A stretch of DNA of 64,000 nucleotides from Roseiarcus sp963823165 (GCA_963823165.1 CAWGKV010000003.1:184359-248358), one strand, 5' to 3'. Positions 8,792 through 18,039 are shown, numbered from the stretch's first letter. A program made the numbers and translations. Notes: generated by a model not told the origin, from the sequence alone.

Positions 8792-9744
8792 TGATGCTTC
8801 TCCCGCAACTCGGAATAGAGATAGGGGATCATGATCGCCGCGATGGTCATCAGCATGATCACCGCGCTCGTCGATCCGACCGCCATCTGGTTGCGGGTGA
8901 ACGTATAGTCATACATGAAAGTCGAAGGCAGCTCCGCCGCGCCGCCCGGGTTCTTGCCGGTGACGGAAAGGACGAGGTCGTAGGACTTGATCGCCATGTG
9001 GGTGAGGATAATCAGCGCCGACATGAAAACAGGGCGCATGATCGGGATGACGATGCGCCGATAGGTGGCGTAGGCCGACGCCCCGTCGATCTGCGCCGCC
9101 TTGAGGATCTCGCCGTCGATGCCGCGCAGCGCCGCAAGAAACATGGCCATGACGAAGCCCGAGGTCTGCCAGATACCGGCGATCGCCACGCAATAGATCA
9201 TCATGCGCGGATTGACGACCCAGTCGAAATGGAAGCTGGTCCAGCCGAGATCGTGCACGGCCTTCTCGAGTCCGATGCGCGGATCGAGAAACAGTTTCCA
9301 GGCGGTGCCGGTGACGATGAACGAGAGCGCCAGCGGATAAAGATAGATCGGCCGCAAGATTCCCTCGCCGCGGATCTTCTGGTCGAGCAGAATCGCGAGC
9401 CCCAGGCCGAGGACGAGGCAGAACACGACATAGAGCCCGCCGAACACCCCCATATTGACGATCGCCGTATACCAGTTCGACGGCGGGTCGACCTCGAAGG
9501 TCCAGGTCCAGAGTTTTCGGTAATTTGCGAAGCCAATAAAATTAAAGTTGCTGAAGGCCTTGGAATTGGTGAACGACAACAGGACTGTCCACAGATTGAA
9601 GCCGTAGACGAAGATCAGAATCAGCACGAAGGACGGCGCCAACACGAGCTTCGGCACAATTTGCTGCATGCCCCCGCGCAGAGGACTGCGGGATCGCGGC
9701 ATCGTGACGTCGACAAGCGGAGCGACAGTGAGTTCGTCGGTCAT
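8788..9744 (-). CDS. Carbohydrate ABC transporter permease (MalF type)
   Basis: 318 residues from the ATG at 9742-9744; a longer frame upstream has non-coding character. First membrane segment is VPKLVLAPSFVLILIFVYGF. The EAA loop reads EILKAAQIDGASAYATYRRIVIP. It follows the solute-binding protein gene by 58 bases and overlaps the second permease by 4 bases. The pair sets substrate passage; the substrate class (sugar, polyol or glycoside) is inferred from family only. Confidence 0.92.
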   Translation of the reverse strand: MTDELTVAPLVDVTMPRSRSPLRGGMQQIVPKLVLAPSFVLILIFVYGFNLWTVLLSFTNSKAFSNFNFIGFANYRKLWTWTFEVDPPSNWYTAIVNMGVFGGLYVVFCLVLGLGLAILLDQKIRGEGILRPIYLYPLALSFIVTGTAWKLFLDPRIGLEKAVHDLGWTSFHFDWVVNPRMMIYCVAIAGIWQTSGFVMAMFLAALRGIDGEILKAAQIDGASAYATYRRIVIPIMRPVFMSALIILTHMAIKSYDLVLSVTGKNPGGAAELPSTFMYDYTFTRNQMAVGSTSAVIMLMTIAAIMIPYLYSELREKHQ

Positions 9745-9802
9745 GGCGCATTCGTTCCAGCGGGGCGCCGCCCCCGCGTCAAACGGGGGCGGCTTGGCGA
9801 CG

Positions 9803-11071
9803 TCACTTGGCGGCGTCGATCCCCCTGACGAGGGCCGCCACCGCGTCGTCCGACGTCTTGATCTCGCCATGGAAGAACTTGGTCACGACGTCATGATAGA
9901 CGCCGGTTCCGATCGCCGGCGGCTGGGCGTAGTTCTGAGCCATCGAGCCGAGGAAGGCGCCCTTCGCATTCGCCGCCTTGACGTCGGCGATGCCCTTCTT
10001 GCCACACATGTCGAAGGCGGTGTCGGGCACGTCGATGCGGGCGGGAACGGAGCCCTTGATGACGTTGAATGCCGATTGGACCTCCGGGTTCATCGTCGCC
10101 TCGGCGAGCGCGTCCTGCGCGGCTTTGCGGTCTGCGGAAACCTTGAAGAATGCAAACATGTCGGTGTTGTAGATCACCGTGCCGTCGGTGCCGGGGAAGC
10201 GATAGCAGAGGTAGTCCTTGCCGGGCTCCTTGTTGGCGACCTTGAATTCGCCCTTCGCCCAGTCGCCCATCACCTGCGTGAGCGCGTCTCCCTTGATCAC
10301 CATCGCGGTTGCGAGGTTCCAGTCGCGGCCGGCGTAGTTCGGATCGACGAACTCGCGCAACTTGGCGAGGTTGTCGAAGGACTTCTTCATCGTGTCCGAC
10401 TTGAGGGCGCTTTCGTCGAGATCGATGAAGGCCTTCTTGTAGAACTCGGGTCCGCCGGTCGACATGACGACGGAGTCGAACATCGTCGCCTCCTGCCAGG
10501 GCTGGCCGCCGAGAGCGAGCGGGATCACGCCGGCCTTCTTGGCCTTTTGGAGCAGCGCGACGAACTCGTCGAAATTCTTCGGCTCGGTCCCGCCGATCTT
10601 GTCCATGACCGCCTTGTTGACCCAGATCCAGTTGACCGAGTGGATGTTGATCGGGACCGCGTCCCACTTGCCGTCGGTCGTGGTGAACTTTTGCAGCGCG
10701 GTCGGGATGACCTTCGCCCAGCCTTCCTTGGCGGCGAGCGGGGTGATGTCGGCGAGCTTGCCGGCTTCGGCGTAATCGAGCGCGAAATAGCCGAGGATCT
10801 GCGAAGCGGTCGGAGGGTTGCCGCCCGCAACCATCGCTTTCAGCGTTGTCATCGCCGCCTCGCCGCCTCCGCCGGCCACAGGCACGTCCTTCCAGGCATA
10901 CCCTTCCTTTCCGAGATATTGCTTGATGACGTTGAGCGCGGCGGCTTCGCCGCCCGACGTCCACCAGTGCAGCATCTGCACTTCCTTGACGTCGGCGGCC
11001 GGCGCCGCGTTGACAAAGCCGATCGCCGCGGCGGCCGTGACGCCAACCATCAATATAGTGCGCAGTTTCAT
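9803..11071 (-). CDS. Extracellular sugar-binding protein of ABC transporter
   Basis: 422 residues. Start at 11069-11071 with GGAAGG just upstream. Residues 1-26 form a signal peptide (MKLRTILMVGVTAAAAIGFVNA, cleavage after APA or nearby), so it works in the periplasm. The mature part begins KEVQMLHWWTSGGEAAALNV, typical for family 1 solute-binding proteins, with the later ILGYFALDYAEAGKLADITPLA. It delivers substrate to the two permeases encoded just downstream. It is preceded by a broken aldehyde dehydrogenase gene. Confidence 0.93.
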   Translation of the reverse strand: MKLRTILMVGVTAAAAIGFVNAAPAADVKEVQMLHWWTSGGEAAALNVIKQYLGKEGYAWKDVPVAGGGGEAAMTTLKAMVAGGNPPTASQILGYFALDYAEAGKLADITPLAAKEGWAKVIPTALQKFTTTDGKWDAVPINIHSVNWIWVNKAVMDKIGGTEPKNFDEFVALLQKAKKAGVIPLALGGQPWQEATMFDSVVMSTGGPEFYKKAFIDLDESALKSDTMKKSFDNLAKLREFVDPNYAGRDWNLATAMVIKGDALTQVMGDWAKGEFKVANKEPGKDYLCYRFPGTDGTVIYNTDMFAFFKVSADRKAAQDALAEATMNPEVQSAFNVIKGSVPARIDVPDTAFDMCGKKGIADVKAANAKGAFLGSMAQNYAQPPAIGTGVYHDVVTKFFHGEIKTSDDAVAALVRGIDAAK

Positions 11072-11147
11072 CGTGTGCCTTCCAGTTCGTCTCTCCCGCC
11101 GGATGCGGTCCGGCCCCGTAGCCAGAAGCGTTTCGACGCTTCCGAAT

Positions 11148-11355
11148 TCAGTTCCCAGTCCCGCTCCGCGGGAGCCGCCAGCTCGTGCGCGGGCCGTTGT
11201 GGACGTGGAACGTCTTTTCCTCGGTGTAGTCTTTGAGGGCATCGCGTCCAAGCTCGCGGCCGGCCGTCGATCCCCATCGCCCGCTCGCGCGGGAATCGGG
11301 CGAGCGCCGCATTCAGCTTGCCTTCGTCGATGGCGATTGCCGCTCTGGCGGTCAT
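11148..11355 (-). pseudogene. NAD-dependent aldehyde dehydrogenase remnant: N- and C-terminus joined by an internal deletion
   Basis: On the minus strand an ATG at 11353-11355 follows AGGAGAGG and opens a frame of about 35 residues (ending RERAMGIDGRPRA) that looks like the start of an aldehyde dehydrogenase. In the next frame the text GRELGRDALKDYTEEKTFHV follows at once and ends at a TGA at 11148-11150; this is the hallmark C-terminus of the same family. About 450 codons holding the Cys nucleophile and NAD fold are missing, and the halves are out of frame. The junction lies near 11255-11275, at GGCCGGCCGCGAG. It sits 11 bases after the enoyl-CoA hydratase, within the operon. The N-terminal match is weaker than the C-terminal one. 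Confidence 0.7.
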
Positions 11356-11366
11356 GAAAACCTCTC

Positions 11367-12140
11367 CTATCGGCCGACGAAGTGCGGCGCGCGTTTGGCT
11401 CGGAACGCGGCCACGCCCTCGGCCAGATCCTCTGTCGTCGCGGTCAGCGCGCCGGCCAGGCCCTCGATCGGAGCGTCGCGATCCTCGCCCTCGGCGAAAT
11501 TGATCATCGCCTTGATCATCTGCACCGCCACGGGCCCTCGCGCGGCGACGTCCGCGGCCAGATCTTCAGCGCGCCTGACTCCCTCGCCTTTCGCGGTCAC
11601 CTCGTCGACCAACCCGAGCGCGAGCCCCTCCTCGGCGGTGAACATCGCGCCAGCCAGCGCCATGCGCCGCACGGCCGAGGCCCCGTATCGGCGCACCAGC
11701 CGCTGCGTTCCGGACCATCCCGGCGCCATGCCGAGCCCCGACTCGGGCAGGCCGAGCTTGATTCCGCTTTCCGCGATGCGGATGTCCGCCACCGCCGCGA
11801 GCTCCAGCCCGCCGCCGAACGCGTGGCCCGTCAGCGCCGCGATCAGGGGCACCCGGAGACGCGCCAGCGCTTCGAACGCGCGATGTCCGGCCCGCGTCCA
11901 GTCCCGCCACATTTCCAACGCCGGAAGCCCGCCCCAGGCGGCGATGTCGCCGCCGGCGCAAAAGACCTTGCCCTCGCCAGAAAGGATCGCAACGCGCGCG
12001 TCCCGCGACGCCTCGATCGCGCGCGCCGCATCTGCGAGCCCGTCAATCATCGCGCGGTCCAGAGCGTTCAGCTTATCGGCGCGCTTCATCGCGATGCGGG
12101 CAAGAGGCCCCTCGAAGGTCAGTTCGATGAAGGAGCTCAT
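11367..12140 (-). CDS. Enoyl-CoA hydratase/isomerase family protein
   Basis: 257 residues of the crotonase fold. The oxyanion-hole segment VFCAGGDIAAWG is near residue 57, and ALTGHAFGGGLELAAVADIRIA is the second conserved block; both hold the CoA thioester. The usual catalytic Glu region reads GLPESGLGMAPGWSGTQRL. The gene overlaps the CoA-transferase stop by 4 bases (ATGA). It probably hydrates or isomerises an acyl-CoA made by that transferase. Chain length or exact reaction cannot be told. Confidence 0.88.
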   Translation of the reverse strand: MSSFIELTFEGPLARIAMKRADKLNALDRAMIDGLADAARAIEASRDARVAILSGEGKVFCAGGDIAAWGGLPALEMWRDWTRAGHRAFEALARLRVPLIAALTGHAFGGGLELAAVADIRIAESGIKLGLPESGLGMAPGWSGTQRLVRRYGASAVRRMALAGAMFTAEEGLALGLVDEVTAKGEGVRRAEDLAADVAARGPVAVQMIKAMINFAEGEDRDAPIEGLAGALTATTEDLAEGVAAFRAKRAPHFVGR

Positions 12141-13738
12141 GCGAGCGCCTCCGACGCCGGACGGAGCTTGAGGTTGATCGGCGCCGGAGAAAAGAGCGCC
12201 GGATCCATCTTGCGCAGTTCCGGCGCCACTCTCAGCGGGAACTCGGCCTCGGCGAGAACGTCGCGCTTCAGGTCCATTCCGGGCGCCAGCTCGACGACCG
12301 TGACGCCTTCCGGCTCCAAGCGAAGGACGCAGCGTTCCGTGACGAAAAGAATCTCCTGTCCCTGAGCGATCGCCCGCGGGCCGGAGAAGGAGATTTGCTC
12401 GACGGACTGAACGAGCTTTCTGACCCTGCCCTCCTTCAGGATCGTCACCGCCCCGTCGCGGACCTCGAGCTTGGCGCCGGCGGTGAAATAGCCGGAAAAG
12501 ACGATCTTCTTGGCGCGCGCCGTGATGTCAACGAAACCGCCTGCCCCAGCCGTGACATGGGGCCGCACGCCGAGCTTGGAAACGTTGACCGAGCCGAAGC
12601 GGTCGATCTCCAGGAAAGAGAGCAGCGACATGTCGAAGCCCCCACCCTGGAAATAGGTGAACTGGTGCGGCGACTGAACGATCGCCTCGGCGTTGGACGC
12701 GCAGCCGAACTGGAAGTCGAGCAGCGGCACGCCGCCGACTGCGCCCTGTTCGATGACCCAGGTCACCGCGCCGTGCCTGCCCTCCTCTATGAGAATTCGC
12801 GGCACGTTGGCGGAAATGCCGAAGCCGATGTTGACCGCGTCGCCGTCGCGCAGCTCCTGCGCCACCCGCCGCGCGATCACCTTGGCGACATCGAACTTCG
12901 GCGTCTCGAAGGACGACAGCGGGCGAAAGATTTCCCCCGAAATGGCCGGTTCGTAAGCCGTGTGCGTCGTCTGCAATTGATCCGGCGCGACCACGATGCA
13001 GTCGACGAGTATCCCGGGCACGACCACGTCATGGGGGCGCAACGTGCCGGCCGCCGCAAGGCGTTTGACCTGCGCGATGACAATCCCGCCGTTGTTGCGG
13101 ACCGCAAGCGCCTGGTCGAGCGGCCCGAGAATGCCGCCCTCGTGCTCGTAGGAAAGGTTTCCCCTTTCGTCGGCGGTGGTGGCGCGAATGATCGCGACCT
13201 GCGGAACGATGGTGGGAAAGAACAGCCATTCGTCGCCGGCGAAGGCGACGCGCTCGACGATCGGCTCCGCCGCTGCTCTTGCGTTCATCGCGCAACCCTC
13301 GTGGACGGGATCGACGAACGTATCCATCCCCACCTTGGTCAGGACGCCTGGCCGCTTCGCCGCCGCCTCGCGATGAATGTCGAACAGGATCCCGGAAGGC
13401 ACATTGTAGGCCGGGATCGCGTCGCCGGTGATCATCTTCCAGATCGCGGGCGGCTCGGCCGAAGACGGGCCGGAGGGATAAGAGCCGGCCAGGACACGGG
13501 CGAGGCATCCCGGCTTCGCGAGATGATCCACGCCCTTCACCCCCCACATGTCGCCTGCAGCGATCGGATGGAGGGTCGTCAGGTTGCGCGGATGACCTTC
13601 CGCCTCGAACCGGTCTCCGATCGCAGCCAGCATGGCGTCGGGGCATCCGAGCGCCGAGGACGAGGAGACCGTGACGATCGCGCCATCGGGGATGAGGCGG
13701 GCGGCGTCTGAGGCGGAAATGACTTTTTGCCTGGTCAT
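12137..13738 (-). CDS. Acyl-CoA:acetate/propionate CoA-transferase family (YdiF/Pct-like)
   Basis: 533 residues from the ATG at 13736-13738 (MTRQKVISASDAARL). A single chain carries both halves of a class I CoA-transferase: N-half with DGAIVTVSSSSALGCPDAML and C-half with GDAVNIGFGISANVPRIL and the EQGAVGG segment, which matches the place of the catalytic Glu that forms the glutamyl-CoA thioester. Such enzymes move CoA between short acids. In this operon it would activate an acid derived from the imported substrate before the enoyl-CoA hydratase acts. It is 8 bases after the dehydrogenase gene. Confidence 0.88.
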   Translation of the reverse strand: MTRQKVISASDAARLIPDGAIVTVSSSSALGCPDAMLAAIGDRFEAEGHPRNLTTLHPIAAGDMWGVKGVDHLAKPGCLARVLAGSYPSGPSSAEPPAIWKMITGDAIPAYNVPSGILFDIHREAAAKRPGVLTKVGMDTFVDPVHEGCAMNARAAAEPIVERVAFAGDEWLFFPTIVPQVAIIRATTADERGNLSYEHEGGILGPLDQALAVRNNGGIVIAQVKRLAAAGTLRPHDVVVPGILVDCIVVAPDQLQTTHTAYEPAISGEIFRPLSSFETPKFDVAKVIARRVAQELRDGDAVNIGFGISANVPRILIEEGRHGAVTWVIEQGAVGGVPLLDFQFGCASNAEAIVQSPHQFTYFQGGGFDMSLLSFLEIDRFGSVNVSKLGVRPHVTAGAGGFVDITARAKKIVFSGYFTAGAKLEVRDGAVTILKEGRVRKLVQSVEQISFSGPRAIAQGQEILFVTERCVLRLEPEGVTVVELAPGMDLKRDVLAEAEFPLRVAPELRKMDPALFSPAPINLKLRPASEALA

Positions 13739-13746
13739 TGCTTGCC

Positions 13747-14754
13747 TCAGACGCTCAGATCGATTGCGGTCTCGGCGCCGGAGCGCGCAGCTTTCAGGGC
13801 CGAGACGGCGACGCTCAACGACTTGACGCCGTCTTCGCCCGTCGCAGCCGGAGCGCCGCGCCCGCGCGTCGCCTCCTGGAACAGACGGACCGAACGCGCG
13901 TACAGGTTTTCGTGTTCGAGCTTCAGCGGTTCTTCGCCCGTGGGGGTCCGGATGAGAACCTCGCCCTTCGGCGCCTGGGTCATGCAATCGCGGCCGATCA
14001 GGGAGCCCGCGTCTCCGTGCACTTCGAACCCGGTGGTGGCGTATCGGGTGGTGAACCCGTCGTGGAACTGCGCGAGCAGCCCGCTCGAGAAGCGGATGAC
14101 GCCCATGGCGCCGTCCTCGAGGCCCGCTTGGCCCATGCCCGCCTGCGAGGTCATTGCGATCACGGACGCCGGTTCGTCGTCAAGCACGAAGCGCAGCGTG
14201 TCCGCGTCATGCACGGTGATGTCGAGCACGACGCCGCCGCCGGCGTCCGGCCGCTCCACCCGCCACCCCTGCAGATGGACGGGCAGAAAGACGGAGTGGA
14301 ACACCCGGGCGAACAACGGCCTGCCGATCCGCCCCGCCTTGATCGCGGCGCGCATGGCGCGGTGGGTCGCCGCGTTGCGCAGGTGATGGTTCGTGCCCAG
14401 CACCACGCCCCGCTTTCGGCATTCGGCGACCATCGCGCGCGCGTCGGCGAGGGTCAGCGCCAAAGGTTTCTCGCACAGCACGTGTTTTCCGGCGGCGGCG
14501 GCCGCAAACACCTGGCGGCGATGAAGCTCGTTCGTCGTCGAGACGTAGACCGCGTCGATCTCTGCCGACGCGACCAGATCCGCGAGGCCCGCCGTCGCAT
14601 GCGCGATGTCATGTTCGCGAGCATATTTGCTCGCGCGATCCGCGTTCGCGCTCATGACGGAAACGACTTCGCCGCCATTGGCGCGGATGGCCCCAATCAT
14701 ATGCTCGGCGGCGATCGTGCTCGCTCCGATCAGTCCCCAACGGAGTTCGGTCAT
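13747..14754 (-). CDS. Gfo/Idh/MocA-family NAD(P)-dependent oxidoreductase
   Basis: 335 residues starting MTELRWGLIGASTIAAEHM, an NAD(P)-binding Rossmann motif. AAAAGKHVLCEKPLALTLADA carries the conserved EKP lysine, and GGGVVLDITVHDADTLRFVL carries the Asp/His catalytic region (DITVHD). Members oxidise sugar or inositol ring hydroxyls. Its ATG overlaps the stop of the LacI gene (ATGA), so regulator and first enzyme are translationally coupled. The context supports sugar or cyclitol catabolism. Confidence 0.9.
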   Translation of the reverse strand: MTELRWGLIGASTIAAEHMIGAIRANGGEVVSVMSANADRASKYAREHDIAHATAGLADLVASAEIDAVYVSTTNELHRRQVFAAAAAGKHVLCEKPLALTLADARAMVAECRKRGVVLGTNHHLRNAATHRAMRAAIKAGRIGRPLFARVFHSVFLPVHLQGWRVERPDAGGGVVLDITVHDADTLRFVLDDEPASVIAMTSQAGMGQAGLEDGAMGVIRFSSGLLAQFHDGFTTRYATTGFEVHGDAGSLIGRDCMTQAPKGEVLIRTPTGEEPLKLEHENLYARSVRLFQEATRGRGAPAATGEDGVKSLSVAVSALKAARSGAETAIDLSV

Positions 14755-15806
14755 GGATTGACTCCGTTCGAGGTTCCGCACGACGCGCGAACGACGAGGG
14801 TCGTGGGGCACAGCACCGCTTCCGGTTCAAAGTCCCCGCTCGCGAGTTGCCGCATCAGAAGCTGCGCGGCGCGGGAGCCGAGGTTGCGTCCGTTGACCGC
14901 GACGCTCGTCAAGGCCGGCAGGGTGTGCTTGGCGTCTTCGATGTCGTCGAAGCCGATCACGGCGAATTCCCGGCCGACCTTGACGCCGGCCTCCGTGAAG
15001 GCGCGAATGAGTCCGATCGCGACGACGTCGTTGAAACACAGGGCGGCGGTCGCGGGATCGTGGAGGTTGAGCAGCTGCGGCGCCGCCGCCGCTCCCCCCG
15101 AGATGTTGGGCATCGTTTCAACGACCAGGGAACCATCGAACGGAATGCCTGCTTCTTCCAAAGCGAGCCGATATCCCGCCAGGCGTTCGTCGCGGACAAG
15201 CAGGGACGTCATTCCGCCGACGAAGGCGATCCGCCCGTGTCCGTTGGCGATCAGATGGGCGGTCGCCTTGCGCGCGCCCTCCCTGTTTTCCGGCGCGACG
15301 AGGGAAGCCTTGAGCCCGGGAAGCCGCCGCATCACCTGAACGACAGGCAAGCCCGCGACGAGCGCCTTCAACTCGCCCGGCGACGAGCCGATCGCCGGCG
15401 CCAGCACCAGCCCGGCGGCCCCGTGCTCTCGCATGGAACGGATCACCTGCAACTGACGGACAGGGTTCTCGGCGGTGTTGGCGAGAAAGGGGATGAATGC
15501 GCCGCCCTGGCACGCCTGCTCGATGCCGATCGCCAATTCGACGTAGAACGGGTTCGACAGGTCGTTGATGACCATGCCGAGCACCCCCGATTTGGCGCCG
15601 CGCAAGGTCGCCGCGCCGCGATGATAGATGTAGCCGAGCTCCGACATCGCGTCCGACACGCGCTCCCGCGTCGCCTCCGCGACCAGCGCGCTGCCGCCCA
15701 GCACCAGCGAAACCGTCGACTTCGACACGCCGGCGCGGCGCGCGACGTCGACGATCGTCGCGCGGCCTTCGCGAACTTCCCCCTCCCTGGCCGCGCCGTC
15801 GTTCAT
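14751..15806 (-). CDS. LacI-family transcriptional regulator
   Basis: 351 residues if started at MNDGAAREGE, preceded by GGTGGAG; a start 20 codons earlier is less likely. The HTH is near residues 16-40 (TIVDVARRAGVSKSTVSLVLGG), followed by the hinge SELGYIYHRGAATLRGAKS that inserts in the minor groove. The periplasmic-binding-like sensor domain fills the rest (VINDLSNPFYVELAIGIEQA). It probably represses both its own operon and the divergent flavoprotein gene through the palindrome at 15827-15838. The inducer is unknown. Confidence 0.92.
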   Translation of the reverse strand: MNDGAAREGEVREGRATIVDVARRAGVSKSTVSLVLGGSALVAEATRERVSDAMSELGYIYHRGAATLRGAKSGVLGMVINDLSNPFYVELAIGIEQACQGGAFIPFLANTAENPVRQLQVIRSMREHGAAGLVLAPAIGSSPGELKALVAGLPVVQVMRRLPGLKASLVAPENREGARKATAHLIANGHGRIAFVGGMTSLLVRDERLAGYRLALEEAGIPFDGSLVVETMPNISGGAAAAPQLLNLHDPATAALCFNDVVAIGLIRAFTEAGVKVGREFAVIGFDDIEDAKHTLPALTSVAVNGRNLGSRAAQLLMRQLASGDFEPEAVLCPTTLVVRASCGTSNGVNP

Positions 15807-15826
15807 GCCGCCTGCTCCACCTTCGA

Positions 15827-15838
15827 TGGAACGTTCCA
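15827..15838. promoter_or_regulatory. Perfect 12-bp palindrome, likely LacI-family operator
   Basis: TGGAACGTTCCA is a perfect palindrome with a central CG, the shape of LacI/GalR-family operators. It lies 21 bases before the LacI start and in the divergent region shared with the flavoprotein gene. A second, imperfect site is at 15901-15914. Confidence 0.6.
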
Positions 15839-15900
15839 ACCAGACAGCCATCACTGCTAGCAGCACATGCCTTGCCTAAAAGGGCTAATTGCCGCCTGAG

Positions 15901-15914
15901 TTGGAACGTGCTAA
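15901..15914. promoter_or_regulatory. Second, imperfect LacI-type operator
   Basis: TTGGAACGTGCTAA shares the left half and central ACG with the palindrome 74 bases away (about seven helical turns), so two dimers of the regulator could loop the DNA. It is 52 bases before the flavoprotein start. A further 8-bp palindrome TGCTAGCA lies between them at 15855-15862. Confidence 0.45.
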
Positions 15915-15966
15915 GCATTTCTAGCCGGCTCTGAACGTCGCGTCAACCCCGATCGAGGGAAAACTC

Positions 15967-18039
15967 TTGAGCCAGACGATCCCCCAGGACATCCTCGATC
16001 GGCTGACCGACGTTGCGATGCCGAAGCTCCCGAACGAAAAGGCGCCGCAGGAGTTCATGCGGGCGCTCGGCTTCACTTTGCCCGTGCGGCGATGCTCTGC
16101 CCTGGTGATCGGCAGCGGCGCCGCCGGATTGCGGGCGGCGGTCGAGTTGAAACGCCGCGGCGTCGACGTCACGATCGCCACCCAGAGCGCGTTCGGCGGC
16201 ACGTCGGCCTGCTCCGGGTCGGACAAGCAGACCCTGCACACCGCCAACGGCGCCGATCGAGGCGACGACTTCCGCGCCATGGCCGACGCCCTCGGCGCGG
16301 GCGGAGCGATGGACGGAGACGTCGCCTATGTCGAGGCCGTCGGGTCGGCGCGGGCGCTGGCGTCCCTGCAGTACCTGGGATTGCCGATCCCGCAGGACAG
16401 GCTCGGCGGCGTGCTGCGCTATCAGACCGACCACGACGAGGTCGGCCGGGCGACGAGTTGCGGCCCGCGTACGTCGCGCCTGATGGTCCAGGTCCTGGCG
16501 AAGGAAGCGATCCTTCTCGGCGTTCCGGTCGTCAATCACGCCACCGCCGTTCGCCTGCTCGTCGATCCGGGCCCGCGCCGCCGCCTGGCTGGCGCGCTGG
16601 TCATTCGCCCGAACAGCCGCGCGGATGACAATCCCCTCGGCCTCGCCGCGTTCTTCTGCGATTTTCTGATCATTGCGAGCGGCGGGCCGGGCGAGCTCTA
16701 TCGGGACAGCGTCTACCCCAGGCATTGCTTCGGCTCGCTCGGGTTGGCTCTCGAGGCCGGCCTCGAAGCGGTGAATCTCACCGAGAGCCAGTTCGGCATC
16801 GGGACGCCGCGCGAGCATTTTCCCTGGAATTTGTCGGGCACCTACGTGCAGTGCATGCCCTATGTCTTTTCCCTCGATTCGCAGGGCCGCGAGCGGAATT
16901 TCCTCGGCGACCATTATCGGACGACGCAGGAGCTCGCCTCGAACCTCTTCCGCAAGGGCTATCAATGGCCGTTCCACGCGACGCGCGTGCTCGCGTTCGG
17001 GTCGAGCCTGTTCGACCTCGCCGTGTTTCGCGAGAGGCAGGCGGGACGCCGGGTGTTCATGGACTTCAACCGCAATCCGCTCGCGGCCCCCGGAGACGCG
17101 GATTTCGATCTCGGCCGCCTCGACGCGGACGTCGAGGCCTATCTCCGAAACTCCGAGGCTTTGCTCGAAAGGCCGATCGACCGGCTCCGCAAGATGAATC
17201 CTTTGTCGATCGAACTCTACAAGCGCTACAAATACGATATCACGCAAAGCCCGCTCGAATTCGCGATCAACAACCAGCACATGAACGGAGGGCTGGCGGT
17301 CGACATCTGGGGACAGACGAGCCTCGAAGGCTGCTACGCAGCCGGCGAAGCGGCAGGGACGCATGGCGTCACGCGGCCCGGCGGCGCCGCATTGAACGCC
17401 GGCCAGGTTTTCGGCACGCGATGCGCCGAACATATCGCCTCGCGCAGCGACGCCGAGATCGGCCATGCGTCCCCGAATGACCTCCTCGAAACTGGGCTCA
17501 TCGAAATGCTCGACGCTCTGCGGCCCGGCGGCTCGATCACCGCCGGCGCAATCAAGACGGAAGTCCAGGCCCGGATGAGCGACCACGCCGGGATCGTTTG
17601 CAACGCGGTCGACGTGAAAAAGGCCCTCGCCGGCGCCCGCGCGCTCAACGACTCGATCCGGAAGCGTGGACTCGTCTACGAAGGCGCCTATGAAGCCGCC
17701 AGGGTGCTGCAGTGGCGGCAGATGGCGATCGTCTCCGAAGCGGTGCTCGCTTCGCTCGCCTATTACATCGGCCGAGGAGGCGGGAGCCGCGGCGCGCGCG
17801 CCGTATGCAGCCCCGAAGGCGAGTGCGTGCCGCTCGCGCGGACGGGACCGCTCGCCGATTTCCGGTTTCTGCCTGAGCGCGACGAAGACCGAGCCGAGCA
17901 GATCCTGATCCGCCTCGACGAGGAGCGTTTCGTTCTCCGGACCCGGGCGTTACGCGCTCACGACCGCGAGCGGCGCCCGTTCTTCGAGCGGGACTGGCCG
18001 GGCTTCCTGACCGGCGCGATCTTCGACGCCGCACGCTGA
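15967..18039 (+). CDS. FAD-binding dehydrogenase of fumarate reductase/succinate dehydrogenase flavoprotein type
   Basis: 690 residues. A TTG start at 15967 is preferred because GAGGGA lies 6 bases before it (15955-15960); the next ATG (16018) has no such site. CSALVIGSGAAGLRAAVELKRRG is the FAD motif near residue 43, SAFGGTSACSGSDKQ a second flavin contact. HMNGGLAVDIWGQTSLEGCYAAGEAAGTHGVTRPGG resembles the cap-return and FAD-closing block of SdhA/FrdA and aspartate oxidase. No iron-sulfur partner gene lies beside it. Divergent from the LacI operon and probably under the same repressor. Substrate unknown. Confidence 0.82.
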   Translation: MSQTIPQDILDRLTDVAMPKLPNEKAPQEFMRALGFTLPVRRCSALVIGSGAAGLRAAVELKRRGVDVTIATQSAFGGTSACSGSDKQTLHTANGADRGDDFRAMADALGAGGAMDGDVAYVEAVGSARALASLQYLGLPIPQDRLGGVLRYQTDHDEVGRATSCGPRTSRLMVQVLAKEAILLGVPVVNHATAVRLLVDPGPRRRLAGALVIRPNSRADDNPLGLAAFFCDFLIIASGGPGELYRDSVYPRHCFGSLGLALEAGLEAVNLTESQFGIGTPREHFPWNLSGTYVQCMPYVFSLDSQGRERNFLGDHYRTTQELASNLFRKGYQWPFHATRVLAFGSSLFDLAVFRERQAGRRVFMDFNRNPLAAPGDADFDLGRLDADVEAYLRNSEALLERPIDRLRKMNPLSIELYKRYKYDITQSPLEFAINNQHMNGGLAVDIWGQTSLEGCYAAGEAAGTHGVTRPGGAALNAGQVFGTRCAEHIASRSDAEIGHASPNDLLETGLIEMLDALRPGGSITAGAIKTEVQARMSDHAGIVCNAVDVKKALAGARALNDSIRKRGLVYEGAYEAARVLQWRQMAIVSEAVLASLAYYIGRGGGSRGARAVCSPEGECVPLARTGPLADFRFLPERDEDRAEQILIRLDEERFVLRTRALRAHDRERRPFFERDWPGFLTGAIFDAAR

